A stretch of DNA of 64,000 nucleotides from Candidatus Methanoperedens nitratireducens (GTDB lineage Archaea > Halobacteriota > Methanosarcinia > Methanosarcinales > Methanoperedenaceae): NCBI RefSeq assembly GCF_000685155.1, contig NZ_JMIY01000001.1, forward strand, positions 624,527 to 688,526. The letters run 5' to 3'. Position 1 is the first letter of the stretch. Each line of letters opens with the position of its first letter. Under the pieces are notes generated by a model. It was given only the letters and a program-made list of their open reading frames with translations, made no database searches and was not told the origin of the DNA. Positions 62,244-64,000 of the stretch are shown in pieces. A program made the translations under genes and the position numbers.

Positions 62244-63305
62244 TTATGCATCGCCTTCTATTATAGATTGGGGAACTGGTTTCGAGTCGAGATATATCAT
62301 TTCCACGAATTCAATCTCTTCCAGATCACGAATTTTTTGGATCGGAGTCCAGGTATACAGCATGTTTCCATCAATATATGTTATATTAATCCCCAGTGAT
62401 ACCAAAATATCCAGATTCATTTGATTAAATTCTTTTATTACGATCCTGGAACTTATGTTATCTCCTTCTATTATAGTATGACCTGATGCTATGAAAGAGC
62501 GTGCAGCATCCATTCCTTGGGTCTCATAAAGATAGGCTGTATAATTTAAAGCAGTGCCCAGTTTTTTATTTTGATAAGGACTTGGCGGAGGCAAGGGTAT
62601 ATCTAGATCCATGTTTGTATTCTGTACAAGAACCTGAATGGATCTACTTCCAACATTTCCAGCAGAATCTACGGCATTGACCATTATCTTGTTCAATCCC
62701 TCTATTAGTGTGATATTATGGCTAATACTACCATTAATAACAGGTATCGTAAAAGTATAATTGTTGACTTTAAGAGTGGCTGTTGTTATATTTTGGCCTT
62801 GGATTGTTCCGATAACGGTCGTATTTAAAATAACTTGAGAGCCATCAAGAGGAACTGTAACTGGCAAAGAAGTATTATCTATCGGAAATAGTATATCAAC
62901 CACAGGGCCAAGATACTCTCCTTCGATCCAGATTGTCAGAGTCTGCGAAGGATTGCTGTTCAATTTTACCTGAAGTACGTTGTGAGGTCTAAGTTTTATG
63001 GATTTGTTTATGAACTCGACCTGCTGGTTGAATTCATTCTGCCCTACAATAACATTATCATTAAGTGTAATTATTGCGCTGCTTACTCTGTTTTTCCTGT
63101 TTCCATTTTTAATATATAGTGTAAAGTTATCATCTGGACTTGGAACTGTGAAGTCAGCCTCAAATAAATCCGGAGAGCCAGTGGTTCGTTCATAAGTAAC
63201 TGGTCCAAATACAGCACTTTTAACCTCTCCTGATGCAGCAGTAGTTATACCGACACTTAAAAACATTACTAACGTTACCGTTATATATACTATCATTTTT
63301 CTCAT
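62244..63305 (-). CDS. N-terminal part of subtilase: signal peptide, Ig-like region, pro-domain
   Basis: The 353-aa protein begins with a signal peptide (MRKMIVYITVTLVMFLSVGI) and has beta-sandwich segments (about 25-235). It ends with an inhibitor-I9-like pro-domain (ISSRIVIKEFNQMNLDILVS to EIEFVEMIYLDSKPVPQS). In intact subtilases this runs directly into the catalytic domain, whose frame starts one base away at 62231. It stops at TAA 62244-62246, so the two parts look like one gene split by a frameshift. Confidence 0.75.
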   Translation of the reverse strand: MRKMIVYITVTLVMFLSVGITTAASGEVKSAVFGPVTYERTTGSPDLFEADFTVPSPDDNFTLYIKNGNRKNRVSSAIITLNDNVIVGQNEFNQQVEFINKSIKLRPHNVLQVKLNSNPSQTLTIWIEGEYLGPVVDILFPIDNTSLPVTVPLDGSQVILNTTVIGTIQGQNITTATLKVNNYTFTIPVINGSISHNITLIEGLNKIMVNAVDSAGNVGSRSIQVLVQNTNMDLDIPLPPPSPYQNKKLGTALNYTAYLYETQGMDAARSFIASGHTIIEGDNISSRIVIKEFNQMNLDILVSLGINITYIDGNMLYTWTPIQKIRDLEEIEFVEMIYLDSKPVPQSIIEGDA

Positions 63306-63327
63306 TTTTTATACCTCCTTATTTTCC

Positions 63328-63714
63328 TTATGAATTCTGTGGACGTGGCCTGACGTCAGGATATATAACTCTAATAAACTCCTGCTCCCCCAGATCACGA
63401 ATTTTTGGAATCGGAACAAATGCTCCTATATGGGTCGAAGATACTGTAATTATATTTATTCCAAGCGACGTTAAAACATTAAGATTGGTCTGATTTACCT
63501 CTTCTTTGGCTATAATTCTCACTTTAATGCTGTCCCTCTCCAGAATTACATTTGAGTCATGTGAATAGTATGCCTTTGCTGCATCGATTCCCTGAGTTTC
63601 GTATATATAATATGTTTTGTTAATATACCAACCAAGCTTTGGATGCTCAAAATATCTATCTGGATAGCCAGTTTCATTATAACCTTTCGATCTCTCTTCT
63701 ATACAGCCAAGCAT
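63328..63714 (-). CDS. Stand-alone I9-like pro-domain lipoprotein, paralogue
   Basis: The 128-aa protein is clearly paralogous to the pro-domain of the 62244 ORF: YETQGIDAAKAYY vs YETQGMDAARSFI, and IPKIRDLGEQEFIRVIYPD vs IQKIRDLEEIEFVEMIYLD. The start MLGC is the lipobox of a signal peptide. In-frame upstream codons read IAIVIIALTISISMLGC without a usual start codon, and a one-base change would join them to a GTG start at about 63765. It could act as an inhibitor or chaperone of the neighbouring subtilase. Confidence 0.65.
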   Translation of the reverse strand: MLGCIEERSKGYNETGYPDRYFEHPKLGWYINKTYYIYETQGIDAAKAYYSHDSNVILERDSIKVRIIAKEEVNQTNLNVLTSLGINIITVSSTHIGAFVPIPKIRDLGEQEFIRVIYPDVRPRPQNS

Positions 63715-63903
63715 CGAGATGCTGATTGTAAGAGCAATGATAACGATTGCAATACTTCTCGTACCTTCACCTGCCTATATCCCCTCAATTATATTATGCT
63801 AATCATTATTATACTATAGAGGATTTTGATTAACTTTGTTTTCTCACCCAGATAAATGCAATGATGGCATTTTTTCTGACATTTGGATATATTGTATTGT
63901 TAC

Positions 63904-64000
63904 TCATGCCTTTTTAACCACTTTTTTGTAAATTTTTGATCTTTCTTCGATAGCTACCGCTATACAATTCCTTGTTTCTTCAAAGTTAAGAGTTGATATA
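63904..64000 (-). CDS. Partial CDS at window edge
   Basis: The last frame on the minus strand encodes LNFEETRNCIAVAIEERSKI then YKKVVKKA and a stop, entering from beyond 64000. The 31 residues are helical and charged. They are too short to name, and the gene continues outside the window. Confidence 0.4.
   Translation of the reverse strand, partial: ISTLNFEETRNCIAVAIEERSKIYKKVVKKA

Noticed and set aside
1..64000. CRISPR array
   Set aside because: No set of regularly spaced identical repeats with unique spacers was found. The repeated leaders at 32.6-35.7 kb precede genes and are irregularly spaced.

Overview
The window is archaeal chromosome. The evidence is a thermosome, the large subunit of DNA polymerase D, glycerol-1-phosphate dehydrogenase, the archaeal stalk proteins L10(P0)/L12(P1), the KEOPS subunit Cgi121, and the coenzyme F420 genes cofG/cofH. 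Ribosome binding sites resemble GGTGATC, which pairs with the 3' end of archaeal 16S rRNA. A six-heme c-type cytochrome together with a GrpE-DnaK-DnaJ set points to a methanogen or methanotroph of the Methanosarcinales / ANME-2d (Methanoperedens) type. That placement is inference.

Layout. 1-14.6 kb: direct repeats, cytochrome, thermosome, grpE-dnaK-dnaJ, archease-rtcB, two CBS-domain proteins, two membrane proteins, egsA, a UPF0179 gene and hisD. 14.6-21.5 kb is an AT-rich accessory island. It holds uncharacterised membrane proteins, an IS630-type element with a -1 frameshift, an ISA0963/ISM1-like transposase remnant interrupted by a 443-bp insertion with a 9-bp target duplication, a recurring hairpin repeat, a MITE-like insert and an SDH-type Clp-fold protease. 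21.5-30.3 kb: intein-containing polD large subunit, a divergent cis-prenyltransferase-like gene, an acyltransferase-like membrane protein, cofH and cofG.

30.36-44.36 kb is an integrated element. A tyrosine integrase lies just inside the right end. The 14-bp core shared by both ends is the anticodon-loop region of a tRNA-Leu(UAA), whose 5' half is left at 30362 and 3' half at 44303. Neither junction rebuilds the tRNA, and the element carries its own intact tRNA-Leu(UAA) at 30507. Rightward there is an array of very small genes, several preceded by a repeated ATTAAATGAAGTT leader. Leftward there is a replication/structural operon: an AbrB-like regulator, a primase-helicase split by a +1 frameshift, a YozE-like protein and a tail-hub-like protein. 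No capsid, portal or large terminase is visible, so it is a defective provirus, a satellite or a plasmid-like integrative element.

44.4-64 kb returns to housekeeping genes: aroD, rtcA, the rpl1-rpl10-rpl12 operon, an adenylate-kinase-like gene, hisC, argD, a KaiC-like ATPase, a membrane Lon-type protease, an M50-like protease, YjbQ, tRNA-Glu, cgi121 and a PUA/PAPS-reductase/ferredoxin fusion. It ends with a subtilase locus that is broken by a frameshift and has an adjacent paralogous pro-domain lipoprotein.
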